Assembly: GCA_016124495.1 (NCBI GenBank)
Contig: WGNP01000003.1
Coordinates: 186,001-250,000, forward strand
Origin: Hyphomonas sp.
GTDB lineage: Bacteria; Pseudomonadota; Alphaproteobacteria; Caulobacterales; Hyphomonadaceae
Length of the DNA stretch: 64,000 bases
Direction: 5' to 3'
This document shows, piece by piece, positions 1-10,988 of the stretch. The notes under the pieces are model-generated. The model did not search any database. It had not been told where the DNA came from and saw nothing but the letters and a program-made list of their open reading frames with translations. The translations under genes and the position numbers were made by a program. Positions within the stretch are counted from its first letter, which is position 1. The number at the start of each line of letters is the position of its first letter.

Positions 1-669
1 TTCGGCCGCGAGGCGTTTCTGCAAGCCGACCCCTTTCCCGCGCAGGAAGTCAGCGGCTTCGTTAGCCAGCTCCTCATAGTCCTGCCTGGAGATGAGGCCG
101 ACACACGGCGCAGCGCAGCGCTTGATCTGGTGCAGCATGCAGGGGCGTGTGCGGGCGGAGTAGACGCTGTCCTCGCAGGTGCGAAGCAGGAAGGCCTTCT
201 GCAGCGTGTCGAGCGTGCGCATCACGGCGCCGGCGCTGGCGAAGGGGCCGAAGTAATCGCCCTCGTCCTGTTTCGAGCCGCGATACTTCTTGATCTGCGG
301 CGCTTCATGGTTGCGGCGAATCAGAATGTAGGGGAACGACTTATCGTCACGCAGCAGCACGTTGAACCGGGGTTTGAGCGATTTGACGAGGCTTGCCTCA
401 AGCAGCAGCGCCTCAGTCTCGCTTTCAGTGACGACGAACTCCATCCGACGCGTCTGCAGGATCATCCGGGCGATGCGCTGGGTGTGGCCGCCGAGACGGA
501 CATAGTTCGACACACGGGCCTTCAGATCGCGTGCCTTGCCGACATACAGGACTTCGTCGGCGTCCCCGAACATGCGGTAGACGCCCGGCTTCGACGGAAG
601 CCGGGAAAGGTTGTCCTTGATGACATCGACGCCGCGAAGGGGCGGCGCGCCGGTCTGATTCTCGCTCAT
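1..669 (-). CDS. uvrC: Excinuclease ABC subunit C, N-terminal part (cut by window edge)
   Basis: Nucleotide excision repair: UvrC makes the two incisions around a lesion marked by UvrA/UvrB. About 223 residues are visible, starting [10 protein letters not shown]. The GIY-YIG nuclease domain is clear: PGVYRMF at about residues 28-34, then [13 protein letters not shown], and the conserved stretch ending [19 protein letters not shown], typical of UvrC. The ATG (complement of 667-669) is the only good start before the GIY-YIG domain. The UVR, endonuclease-V-like and HhH domains lie beyond position 1. No SOS (LexA) box was recognised just upstream. The family call is secure; only completeness is unknown. 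Confidence 0.96.
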   Translation of the reverse strand, partial: MSENQTGAPPLRGVDVIKDNLSRLPSKPGVYRMFGDADEVLYVGKARDLKARVSNYVRLGGHTQRIARMILQTRRMEFVVTESETEALLLEASLVKSLKPRFNVLLRDDKSFPYILIRRNHEAPQIKKYRGSKQDEGDYFGPFASAGAVMRTLDTLQKAFLLRTCEDSVYSARTRPCMLHQIKRCAAPCVGLISRQDYEELANEAADFLRGKGVGLQKRLAAE

Positions 670-709
670 CGGTGACAGATAGCCCCGCCGAGGCCGGTCA
701 GGAAGGGCG

Positions 710-2431
<1,722 letters not shown>

Positions 2432-2480
2432 ACGCGGCCTGTAACACTTTCGGGTGATACGGATTTGAACGCCGCAGGGC

Positions 2481-2503
2481 GTATGCCCATATGCGGGGCA
2501 TAC
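2481..2503 (+). promoter_or_regulatory. Inverted repeat in the dps leader
   Basis: GTATGCCC (2481-2488) and GGGCATAC (2496-2503) form a perfect 8-bp dyad with a 7-nt loop, 27 nt before the dps start and 50 nt after the aminotransferase stop. No T-run follows, so a rho-independent terminator is unlikely. A regulator operator or a 5'-leader hairpin controlling dps is more plausible. The function is inferred; the dyad itself is seen directly. Confidence 0.5.
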
Positions 2504-2529
2504 AGGCATAGGCCTGCAAGGAGACTGAT

Positions 2530-2994
2530 ATGACGATTGATATCGGACTGGATGACGCCGCCCGGAAATACTCGGCAGAAGCACTGAAGTCCCTGCTCGC
2601 CGAGACCTATGCGCTCTACACCAAGACCCACGGCTACCACTGGAACGTGACGGGGCCGCGCTTCAACGAGTTGCACAACATGTTCATGGTACAATACAAT
2701 GAGCTCTGGCTGGCGCTCGACCTGATTGCGGAGCGTATCCGCGCGCTCGGCCATTTTGCGCCGGGCTCGTCGGGCGAGATGTTGAAAAACGCGACGATCA
2801 AGCCGGACAATGGCGTACCGGACGCCACCGACATGGTGAAACAGCTGGCGGCGGGCCATGAAGCGGTCAGCAAGGCCGCCAAGGAGGGCATCAAGATCGC
2901 CGAGAAGAACCAGGACCCGGTGACCGTCGACCTCTGCACGCAGCGCGCACAGATTGCCGAGAAGACCGCCTGGATGCTGCGCGCGGCGGTCTAG
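2530..2994 (+). CDS. dps: Dps-family ferritin-like DNA-binding protein
   Basis: Dodecameric mini-ferritin that oxidises and stores iron with H2O2 and protects DNA in stress. It has 154 residues, full length. The inter-subunit ferroxidase ligands are in the classic block THGYHWNVTGPRFNELHNMF (about 37-56), followed by the helix with LDLIAERIRALG. The N-terminal tail has few Lys/Arg (MTIDIGLDDAARKYSAEALK), so DNA binding may be weaker than in E. coli Dps. A strong Shine-Dalgarno (AAGGAG, about 2518-2523) precedes the ATG. It ends 6 nt from the convergent hydrolase-OmpA gene. An inverted repeat lies in the leader. Confidence 0.95.
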   Translation: MTIDIGLDDAARKYSAEALKSLLAETYALYTKTHGYHWNVTGPRFNELHNMFMVQYNELWLALDLIAERIRALGHFAPGSSGEMLKNATIKPDNGVPDATDMVKQLAAGHEAVSKAAKEGIKIAEKNQDPVTVDLCTQRAQIAEKTAWMLRAAV

Positions 2995-3000
2995 CCTGCC

Positions 3001-4884
<1,884 letters not shown>

Positions 4885-4947
4885 ACCCCCACCCCGAAGC
4901 GGTCAATGACACCACACGCCTATGGCCATTTCAAGACATGCGCTCTG

Positions 4948-5913
4948 TCAGCTTCGAGATTGCGCCGCGCCCAACCCTCGCGCGAGGGCGGCCATAGCGT
5001 CGCGGGCATACGTGCGCGACACCTGCGCGCTGGCCAGCTGCATGAAGCCGTGCGGCGCGCCGGGATAGACGTGCAGCTCGACCGGCACGCCGTCCGCCAT
5101 CAGGCGCTTGGCATAGTCGAGGTTTTCTTCCGTGAACAGATCAAGCGCGCCGGTGGCGATGTAGGTGGGCGGCAGGCCCTTGAGGCTTTCCGCGCGGGCC
5201 GCCGCAGCATAGGGCGAGACGCCGTCGCTGCCCGGCGGTTGGCCGAGCAGCGCAGACCAGCCGAAATAATTGGACGCATTGGTCCAGACGAATTCCCCAT
5301 ACATCGGGGAGATATCCGTGCGCACGGCGGTGCGGTCGTCAAGCATCGGGAAGATCAGCTGCTGGTGGCAGAAGCTGTACTCGCCCCGGTCGCGCACGAG
5401 CAGCGCCAGTCCCGCCGCGAGGCCGCCGCCGGCGCTTTCCCCGGCCACCGCGATGCGGCTTGTATCGATACCGAGCGCAGCGGCGTTTTTCACGGCCCAG
5501 GCGAGTGCGCAATAGGCGTCCTCGACATTGCCTGGAAAACTGGTTTCTGGCCCGAGCCGGTAGGCGGGGGCGATGACAACCGCATCGAACGCATCGGCCC
5601 ATTGCGCGCAGAACGGCGCGGAGGCATCCGGCGTGCCGAGAATATAGCCGCCACCGTGCAGATGGAGGATCGCCGGTCGGGACGCCGCGCCCTGCTTTTT
5701 CCGGTAGGTGCGCACGCGGACATCCGGGTCACCCGGCGCGCCGGGCACATGCACCACCTCCGCCAGCACGGATTGCGGCAAGGGCGGAAGCTGCGCCAGC
5801 ATGACGCCGCGCATTTCCCGGATCTTCGGCAGGGTTTGCGCCGTGATGTTCAGCGTAGGGAACGCCTCCAGAAAAGGCAGCAGTTCCGGATCAACGAGGC
5901 GGCGTGAGGACAT
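4948..5913 (-). CDS. HSL-family alpha/beta hydrolase (esterase)
   Basis: Carboxylesterase of the hormone-sensitive-lipase group, 321 residues. The oxyanion-hole motif LHLHGGGYILG is at about 91-101, the nucleophile motif GESAGGGLAAG at about 164-174, and a late PHGFMQ supplies the catalytic His; the acid lies in the ALDLFTEENLDYA region. There is no signal peptide, so it is cytosolic. The start MSSRRLVDPELLPFLE fits family N-termini. It is read divergently from the symporter, and downstream the hydrolase-OmpA gene lies on the same strand after a 63-nt gap. Substrate is not predictable; short-chain esters are typical of the family. Confidence 0.88.
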   Translation of the reverse strand: MSSRRLVDPELLPFLEAFPTLNITAQTLPKIREMRGVMLAQLPPLPQSVLAEVVHVPGAPGDPDVRVRTYRKKQGAASRPAILHLHGGGYILGTPDASAPFCAQWADAFDAVVIAPAYRLGPETSFPGNVEDAYCALAWAVKNAAALGIDTSRIAVAGESAGGGLAAGLALLVRDRGEYSFCHQQLIFPMLDDRTAVRTDISPMYGEFVWTNASNYFGWSALLGQPPGSDGVSPYAAAARAESLKGLPPTYIATGALDLFTEENLDYAKRLMADGVPVELHVYPGAPHGFMQLASAQVSRTYARDAMAALARGLGAAQSRS

Positions 5914-6220
5914 GGCGAAGGCTCCCTGATTGCAGTTTGTTCGCGGACAGGATGGTGACTTCGATCCGCTTTGTCACCTTCGGCGGCAGCGCCCCGGGCG
6001 GCTGATGCTGCTTGCAAGGTCCCGTCGCCAGAACATGGGAGACCACCGACCCAAGCTGCCGGTCTGATCTGAACTCAGTTGGAGACATCATACGGGAATG
6101 ACCAATGCAAGTGCACCGGGAGCCCGCCCTGCGCTTCCCGGAATATCCTGCTTGCAAGACACATAGAATGTTCTAACGCTCCCCGATATGACGATGCTGT
6201 GACAACGGGGGAGCGGGTGA
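5914..6220. promoter_or_regulatory. Divergent intergenic region with two TGCTTGCAAG copies
   Basis: This 307-nt region separates the esterase (minus) from the symporter (plus). No protein-like frame is present. TGCTTGCAAG occurs twice (6009-6018 and 6149-6158); its core CTTGCAAG is a perfect palindrome, as expected for a dimeric regulator. The second copy is 62 nt before the symporter start, whose Shine-Dalgarno lies in the GGGGGAGCGGG stretch. The operator role is inferred. Confidence 0.4.
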
Positions 6221-7696
6221 ATGATCTATGCGCTTGGGGCGTACATTATCCTGCAATTTGCAATTGCGCTCTGGGCCAGCAGATACGTCAACTCCGAAGC
6301 CGACTACTTCGTCGCCGGGCGGCGCTTCGGGCTGCTGATGGTTGGCGTCTCGGTCTTCGCCACCTGGTTCGGGGCGGAAACCGTGATGGGGGCTTCGGGC
6401 GCTATCGCAGATGAAGGCCTCGCCGGCGGGCGCGCCGATCCTTTCGGTTACGCGATCTGTCTGATCGGGATGGCCCTCTTTCTCGCCTACAAACTGCGGG
6501 CGGCGGAAGTGATGACTTTCCCCGACTTTCTGGAACAGCGCTTCGGCCAGCGCGCCGAGATCACCGCTGCGATCCTGACCATCCCCACCTCAATCATCTG
6601 GGCCTCAGCGCAGCTGCTGGCCATGGGCCAGATCATCTCCGAGACCGCCGCGATCAGTCTGAACATTGCACTCTTCGGCGGCGCCGTGCTGATCATCGCC
6701 TACACGACCATCGGCGGCCTCCTGGGTGATGCACTGACCGACATGCTCCAGGGCGCCGTCATGATGATCGGCCTGACCGTGCTGCTGATCGTGCTGCTTG
6801 CGTCCGGGGACTTCTCGTTCGCCGAGATCAGGCCGGAACAGCTGACCTGGGTGGTCTCAGACGAAGAGGGCAACCCTGAGTCCTGGTTGTCGGCGCTCGA
6901 TACCTGGATGGTGCCGATCCTCGGCTCGCTTGTGGCCCAGGAGGCCATCTCGCGCTTCCTCGGGGCGAAGTCCGCCAGCATTGCCCGCAAGGGCTGCTTC
7001 CTTGCCGCAGGTCTCTACATCGTTTTTGGCTCGATCCCGCTCATGATTGGCCTGCTCGGGCACGCCGCCGGCTTTGAGGCCAGCTCGACAGACAGCTATC
7101 TGCCGGAACTGGCGCGGCAATACCTGTCTCCCGCAATGTACATCCTGCTGATGGGCGCGATTGTCTCGGCGATCCTGTCCACCGTGGACACAACGCTGCT
7201 GGCCGTCTCAGCCATCGCCAGCCGCAATCTTATCGACCCTATAGCGCGGGACTTGCCGGAGCCGCGTAAGCTGATGTTCGGGCGGTCATTGACCCTGCTC
7301 GCCGGCCTGCTTGCCTATGGGATTGCGGCCTCGGGAGAGACTATCAAGGGCCTGGTTGAGATCGCCTCATCTTTCGGATCTGCCGGCATCATGGTGGCGC
7401 TACTGATCGGCCTGCATTCAGGCTACGGCCGGGAAAGGGCAGCGCTGGCCGCCCTCTTCACGGGAGCTGCCTTGAGTTTCCTTGGATATGGTGTTCCGGC
7501 CTGGGCGGTAAGCTTGTTCGACGAGGCGGCTGCCGATGGCATGCCCGCCTGGACGCAGGGCTTCGAAGGCTCGTTCATCATCTCGGTCGTCTCGGCACTC
7601 GCCGCCTATGTCGCGGTCGCCGAGCTTGAGAAACGAGGCATTCTCGAGGGAGGGAAAAAAGAAAGCCCGGCTGCATCTTACGACGCGCCGGGCTGA
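6221..7696 (+). CDS. Sodium:solute symporter (SSS family)
   Basis: Inner-membrane Na+-coupled transporter with 491 residues and about 13 predicted helices, the SSS fold. Family marks: an early SEADYFVAGRRFG with VSVFATWFGAETVMG (about 24-55), the LPELARQYLSPAMYILLMGAIVSAILSTVDTTLLAVSAIASRNL stretch (start about 292) containing the conserved Ser/Thr sodium-site helix, and a short basic C-terminus. The substrate is not inferable; relatives carry proline, pantothenate, acetate or sugars. The ATG at 6221 has a purine-rich ribosome site. The last codons overlap a terminator that serves the opposite strand. Confidence 0.9.
   Translation: MIYALGAYIILQFAIALWASRYVNSEADYFVAGRRFGLLMVGVSVFATWFGAETVMGASGAIADEGLAGGRADPFGYAICLIGMALFLAYKLRAAEVMTFPDFLEQRFGQRAEITAAILTIPTSIIWASAQLLAMGQIISETAAISLNIALFGGAVLIIAYTTIGGLLGDALTDMLQGAVMMIGLTVLLIVLLASGDFSFAEIRPEQLTWVVSDEEGNPESWLSALDTWMVPILGSLVAQEAISRFLGAKSASIARKGCFLAAGLYIVFGSIPLMIGLLGHAAGFEASSTDSYLPELARQYLSPAMYILLMGAIVSAILSTVDTTLLAVSAIASRNLIDPIARDLPEPRKLMFGRSLTLLAGLLAYGIAASGETIKGLVEIASSFGSAGIMVALLIGLHSGYGRERAALAALFTGAALSFLGYGVPAWAVSLFDEAAADGMPAWTQGFEGSFIISVVSALAAYVAVAELEKRGILEGGKKESPAASYDAPG
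7654..7694 (-). terminator. Rho-independent terminator for the LysR gene
   Basis: Read on the minus strand, AGCCCGGC (7694-7687) and GCCGGGCT (7671-7664) form an 8-bp GC stem with a 15-nt loop, followed at once by a T-rich tract (complement of the A-runs at 7655-7664). It lies inside the 3' end of the plus-strand symporter, about 170 nt beyond the LysR stop. Confidence 0.75.
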
Positions 7697-7861
7697 AGTG
7701 GGGTCCCGTTAGGGGGAGGAAACGCCCAATCGGAGGAATGATCGGGATATGCGCGGGACCCATCGCATGAGCCTTACATAAGTGGGTTACGCTGCATTGC
7801 AACATACCCGAGAGCAGAACACGCATGCAAATCCGCATGCATTACGTAAAATTCACTATCA
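7697..7861. other. Convergent intergenic stretch with two inverted repeats
   Basis: There is no gene between the symporter and LysR stops. GGGTCCCG (7701-7708) pairs perfectly with CGGGACCC (7754-7761) around a 45-nt loop, and GCATGC occurs twice (7823-7828, 7835-7840). Neither is followed by a T-run. They may help shape 3' ends; no function is assigned. Confidence 0.35.
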
Positions 7862-8764
7862 TTAACGCATGGACATCTTGCGCAGCGGTTCAGTCTCCGT
7901 GGTCAGGAAATCCCGGAACGCGGCAACCCGTTTGGAACGGCGCAAGTCACTGGGATATATGAAATAAAGGTCGAAAGCGGGACCGGTGATCTCAGGCAGG
8001 ATACGCACCAGACGGGGTAGCGCATTAGCCATGTAGTCGGGCACGTCGGCGATGCCGAGCCCAGCATCCACGGCCCGCATCATGGCAAACACGTTGTTCA
8101 CCTTCAGGGTGGCGGGACGGGGGGGAGCGTCATCGCGCCCTACCCGGCAAGCGAAGCTCATCTCCTGCAAGGGCGAGGAATCGTCGCCGTAGGCGATGAT
8201 CCGATGATTATCGAGATCCAGCGGGGTACGGGGTACGCCGTGGATCTTCAGGTATTCCGGGGCGGCATAGAGGTTTGTGGCGACTGTGCCGAGCTTGCGC
8301 TGGATCAGGTCCGCCTTGTCGGCGGCCCAGAGCCGGATGGCGCATTCGGCCTCCAGCTTCAGCAGGTCATATTCGCGCTGGTCATCGAGGCGCAGGTCAA
8401 GGTGAAGGTCGGGGTGGCGCCGGACAAAGCCACCGAGGCGCGGCACCAGCCAGACCGAGCCGAAGGCCACAGGGGCTGACACGATCAGCTCGCCCTGCGG
8501 GGTTTCTTGCTGGTCCTTTAGAGCCGTGTTCGCCGACATCGCGGCCGAGGCCATGTCCGACGTGGAGCGAAACAGCGTGTGGCCACTATCGGTGAGCACC
8601 AGGCCGCGCGCATGCCGCTGAAACAGCGACACGCCAAGTTGTTCCTCAAGCGCCGCGATCTGGCGGGATACAGCAGATTGCGAAATACCAAGACGCTCGC
8701 CAGCGAGCGTCAGGCTGCCGGCTTCGGCGGCTGCGTGAAATGATCTGAGCTTTCCCCAATCCAT
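7862..8764 (-). CDS. LysR-family transcriptional regulator
   Basis: 300 residues. The N-terminal winged helix is clear: WGKLRSFHAAAEAGSLTLAG, then the recognition region LGISQSAVSRQIAALEEQLG and LFQRHARGLVLTDSG. A type-2 periplasmic-binding-like effector domain follows from about residue 90 (GELIVSAPVAFGSVWLVPRL). The GTG at 8779 would add five residues (MPQVS); I prefer the ATG at 8764 because MDWGKLRSFH matches where such regulators begin. The next gene upstream on the strand is the PLP decarboxylase, 63 nt away, so the two could be co-transcribed. The target and effector are unknown. It ends in the terminator at 7654-7694. Confidence 0.92.
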   Translation of the reverse strand: MDWGKLRSFHAAAEAGSLTLAGERLGISQSAVSRQIAALEEQLGVSLFQRHARGLVLTDSGHTLFRSTSDMASAAMSANTALKDQQETPQGELIVSAPVAFGSVWLVPRLGGFVRRHPDLHLDLRLDDQREYDLLKLEAECAIRLWAADKADLIQRKLGTVATNLYAAPEYLKIHGVPRTPLDLDNHRIIAYGDDSSPLQEMSFACRVGRDDAPPRPATLKVNNVFAMMRAVDAGLGIADVPDYMANALPRLVRILPEITGPAFDLYFIYPSDLRRSKRVAAFRDFLTTETEPLRKMSMR

Positions 8765-8827
8765 AGACACTTGTGGCACGGCCCGGACTCGCGCCGCAAG
8801 CGTCCGCTCGAATTGTAATTTCTGGCA

Positions 8828-10294
8828 CTAAGCCAGCGCTGCTGCCCGGCGGGTTTCAGTATTTTCACCCAGCGCAGCGATCTCGGCCAGGAGGAGATCA
8901 AGGTCTGCCGACCGGGTCCTGTGGTTCGTGAGATTGACCCGGATGACCGTTACCCCGTTCAGGCGGGTGGTGGAGGGCGCAGCGATTCCAAGCTCCTGCA
9001 ACCGGATGACGATCTCCTCGTTCAGTGCGTCGAGCGCCGCGCCGCTGATCTCTGCCCCGGCATAGCGGAAACAACAGATGTTGAGGGCGACGGGCGCCAT
9101 CAATTCGAAGCGGGTGTCGGCTGCGACTTTCTCCGCCAGATACGTTGCCTGCGAACAATTCCTGGCGATCGCTGCTCCGAGTCGCTGCGTGCCAAAACCG
9201 GCAATCTGGGACCAGACCTTCAGAGCACGCAAGCCCCGCGAAAGTTCCGGGCCGTATTCCACCGGCCAGGGATTGCCGGCGGCGAGACCGCGCGTGGCAG
9301 CCTTCAGATAGTCCGGCCGGTCCGTGAAGGCGTGGCGGTGGTGCGCCTCGTCGCGCACGAGCACGCAGCCCGCGTCATAGTTCACATGCAGCCATTTGTG
9401 GAAATCGAAGGCAAGGGAATCGGCGCGCGCGATGGAGGCGAAGCGGCTGGCAATTTCGGGCACGAGGGAGCCAAGCGCGCCGAACGCGCCGTCCACATGG
9501 AACCAGAGGCTTTCGGCAGAGGCGATATCGGCAAGCTCCGCAAGCGGATCGGTTGCGCCGGTGTTCACCGTGCCCGCTGTGCCGATGAGGACGAAGGGCT
9601 GCAGGCCCGCCGCGCGATCTGCCACGATAGCAGCGCGCAGGGCGGCGGTGTCCATCTCGAACCGGTCGTTGACCGGGATTTTGCGCAGAGCGTCCGAGCC
9701 GAGACCGAGAATATCGAAGGCGCGCGGATTGCAGGCATGCGCTTCGGCAGACGCGTAGCCGGTGAGGCGCGCATTTGCGAGGCCGTCCTTGCGGCTGGAA
9801 AATTCGAGGCGCACATCGCGGGCGACTTTCAGGGCGATGACGGTGGCGAGCGAAGTGCCGGAGACGATGAGGCCGCTGGCGCCTTCCGGAAAGCCGAAGA
9901 GTTCGCGGCACCAGCGGACAACCTGCCGCTCGATATAAACAGCACCATGGTCGCGCCCACCGGCGTTGGCGTTGATGGCGGAAGCGGTGATTTCGGCCAG
10001 CAAGTTCTGCGGCGTGCCGGAGCCGTGCACCCAGCCGAAGAAACGCGGATGCGTATTGCCGGCGCCATATGGAAGCAGTTCCGCCAGTTGCGCAGCCAGC
10101 ACGGCCTCGTCCTGGCCGGTCTCCGGCAGCGGCTGGTCGAACGCCAACTTCATCTCAGACGGAAAGGGCGTCCATACCCTGCCCTCCCGGGCGGTCTGCA
10201 TCTTGTCCATCGCAGCATCGAGCAAAGCATGCGCGGTCTCACGGAACGCGGGCCAGTCGTGCGGGTCGAGCCCGGGTTCAGGATCGTCTGCCAT
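8828..10294 (-). CDS. PLP-dependent amino-acid decarboxylase (group II, aromatic-L-amino-acid decarboxylase-like)
   Basis: 488 residues, the normal length for group II decarboxylases (tyrosine/DOPA/tryptophan/glutamate). Visible: the substrate-loop region GNTHPRFFGWVHGSGTPQNLLAE (starts about 79), GTAGTVNTGATDPL (about 238-251), the cofactor aspartate in WFHVDGAFGA (about 264-273), and the PLP lysine K300 in DFHKWLHVNYDAG. The usual motif is NPHKW; here it is DFHKW. The substrate is uncertain, and some bacterial members act on tyrosine, phenylalanine or tryptophan. It follows the S24 repressor gene by 20 nt on the same strand, suggesting one transcript. Confidence 0.87.
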   Translation of the reverse strand: MADDPEPGLDPHDWPAFRETAHALLDAAMDKMQTAREGRVWTPFPSEMKLAFDQPLPETGQDEAVLAAQLAELLPYGAGNTHPRFFGWVHGSGTPQNLLAEITASAINANAGGRDHGAVYIERQVVRWCRELFGFPEGASGLIVSGTSLATVIALKVARDVRLEFSSRKDGLANARLTGYASAEAHACNPRAFDILGLGSDALRKIPVNDRFEMDTAALRAAIVADRAAGLQPFVLIGTAGTVNTGATDPLAELADIASAESLWFHVDGAFGALGSLVPEIASRFASIARADSLAFDFHKWLHVNYDAGCVLVRDEAHHRHAFTDRPDYLKAATRGLAAGNPWPVEYGPELSRGLRALKVWSQIAGFGTQRLGAAIARNCSQATYLAEKVAADTRFELMAPVALNICCFRYAGAEISGAALDALNEEIVIRLQELGIAAPSTTRLNGVTVIRVNLTNHRTRSADLDLLLAEIAALGENTETRRAAALA

Positions 10295-10314
10295 CGGAGT
10301 GTCTTTCGGGAGGA

Positions 10315-10932
10315 TTACTGACTGGCCCAGAGGATACGCGCGATCCAGGCGATTTCGGAAGGCTTGAATTCTCGGGACGGATAGTCCGGGTTCAGCGAGG
10401 CAAGTTCGATGATGCGGGTATTCTTGCGGGCCAGGACTTTCGCCATCACTTCGCCCTGTGCGGTTTTCGCAACGACCCGGTCACCCAATTTCACTTCGGC
10501 GCCAGGGGCAACGATGATGCGGTCCCCGGCACGGTAGGCAGGCTCCATCGAGTCACCGCTGACCTGCAGGGCGTAGACCGTCTCGGTGCCGAGGCCGGGG
10601 AAGCGCGCATCGTCCCAGCCAGCGCCCACCGGGAAGCCGGCATCGTCGAAGAAGCCGTCCTGCTGCGCCTGCCCAAACCCGATCAGCGGCGCCGAGCCGC
10701 CGCGGCGGCCTTCGACCAACGCGGCGAAATCGTAGAAGCCGGCGCCAACCGCCTCGAGCACCCGGGCGAGGCTTTCAGTCGTCGGCCAGCGCGGGCGGCC
10801 GTTGGCGCCCTCGCGCTTGGACGGGTTGAAGCTCGTGGGGTCGAGCCCTGCCCGTTTGGCAAGCCCGGACGCCGAGAGCCCGTGCTGCCCGGCGAGCTGG
10901 TCGAGCCCCCGCCAGATATCCTTGTGCTGCAT
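10315..10932 (-). CDS. HTH/S24-peptidase repressor (LexA/C2-like)
   Basis: 205 residues. An N-terminal helix-turn-helix (about 12-66; GLSASGLAKRAGLDPTSFN followed by ESLARVLEAVG) is joined to a C-terminal S24 self-cleaving domain. The catalytic Ser128 lies in VSGDSMEPAYRAGDRI and the general-base lysine K165 in GEVMAKVLAR. An Ala-Gly pair at about 98-99 (DDAGF) is a candidate autocleavage site. Such proteins are damage- or stress-released repressors, and many alphaproteobacteria carry a chromosomal copy outside phages. AT-rich overlapping dyads sit just upstream, fitting autoregulation. It probably leads an operon with the PLP decarboxylase. No phage genes are nearby. Confidence 0.87.
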   Translation of the reverse strand: MQHKDIWRGLDQLAGQHGLSASGLAKRAGLDPTSFNPSKREGANGRPRWPTTESLARVLEAVGAGFYDFAALVEGRRGGSAPLIGFGQAQQDGFFDDAGFPVGAGWDDARFPGLGTETVYALQVSGDSMEPAYRAGDRIIVAPGAEVKLGDRVVAKTAQGEVMAKVLARKNTRIIELASLNPDYPSREFKPSEIAWIARILWASQ

Positions 10933-10953
10933 CGGCGGGCCCGGCGAGAACGT

Positions 10954-10976
10954 GTAAACATTCCTTTACTAGGAAT
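10954..10976 (-). promoter_or_regulatory. Overlapping dyads upstream of the S24 repressor
   Basis: GTAAA (10954-10958) and TTTAC (10965-10969) form one dyad; ATTCC (10960-10964) and GGAAT (10972-10976) form a second that interlocks with it. The stretch is markedly AT-rich for this genome and lies 22-44 nt before the repressor start, so it is a likely operator/promoter. A TTAA-N7-TCAA half-match to a CtrA site follows at 10978-10992. The role is inferred. Confidence 0.5.
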
Positions 10977-10988
10977 ATTAACCTATCA

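Noticed and set aside
10933-10988. LexA (SOS) box ahead of the S24 repressor
   Set aside because: GAAC and ATTC elements occur but not with GTTC-N7-GTTC or GAAC-N7-GTTC geometry; the AT-rich dyads fit a different operator.
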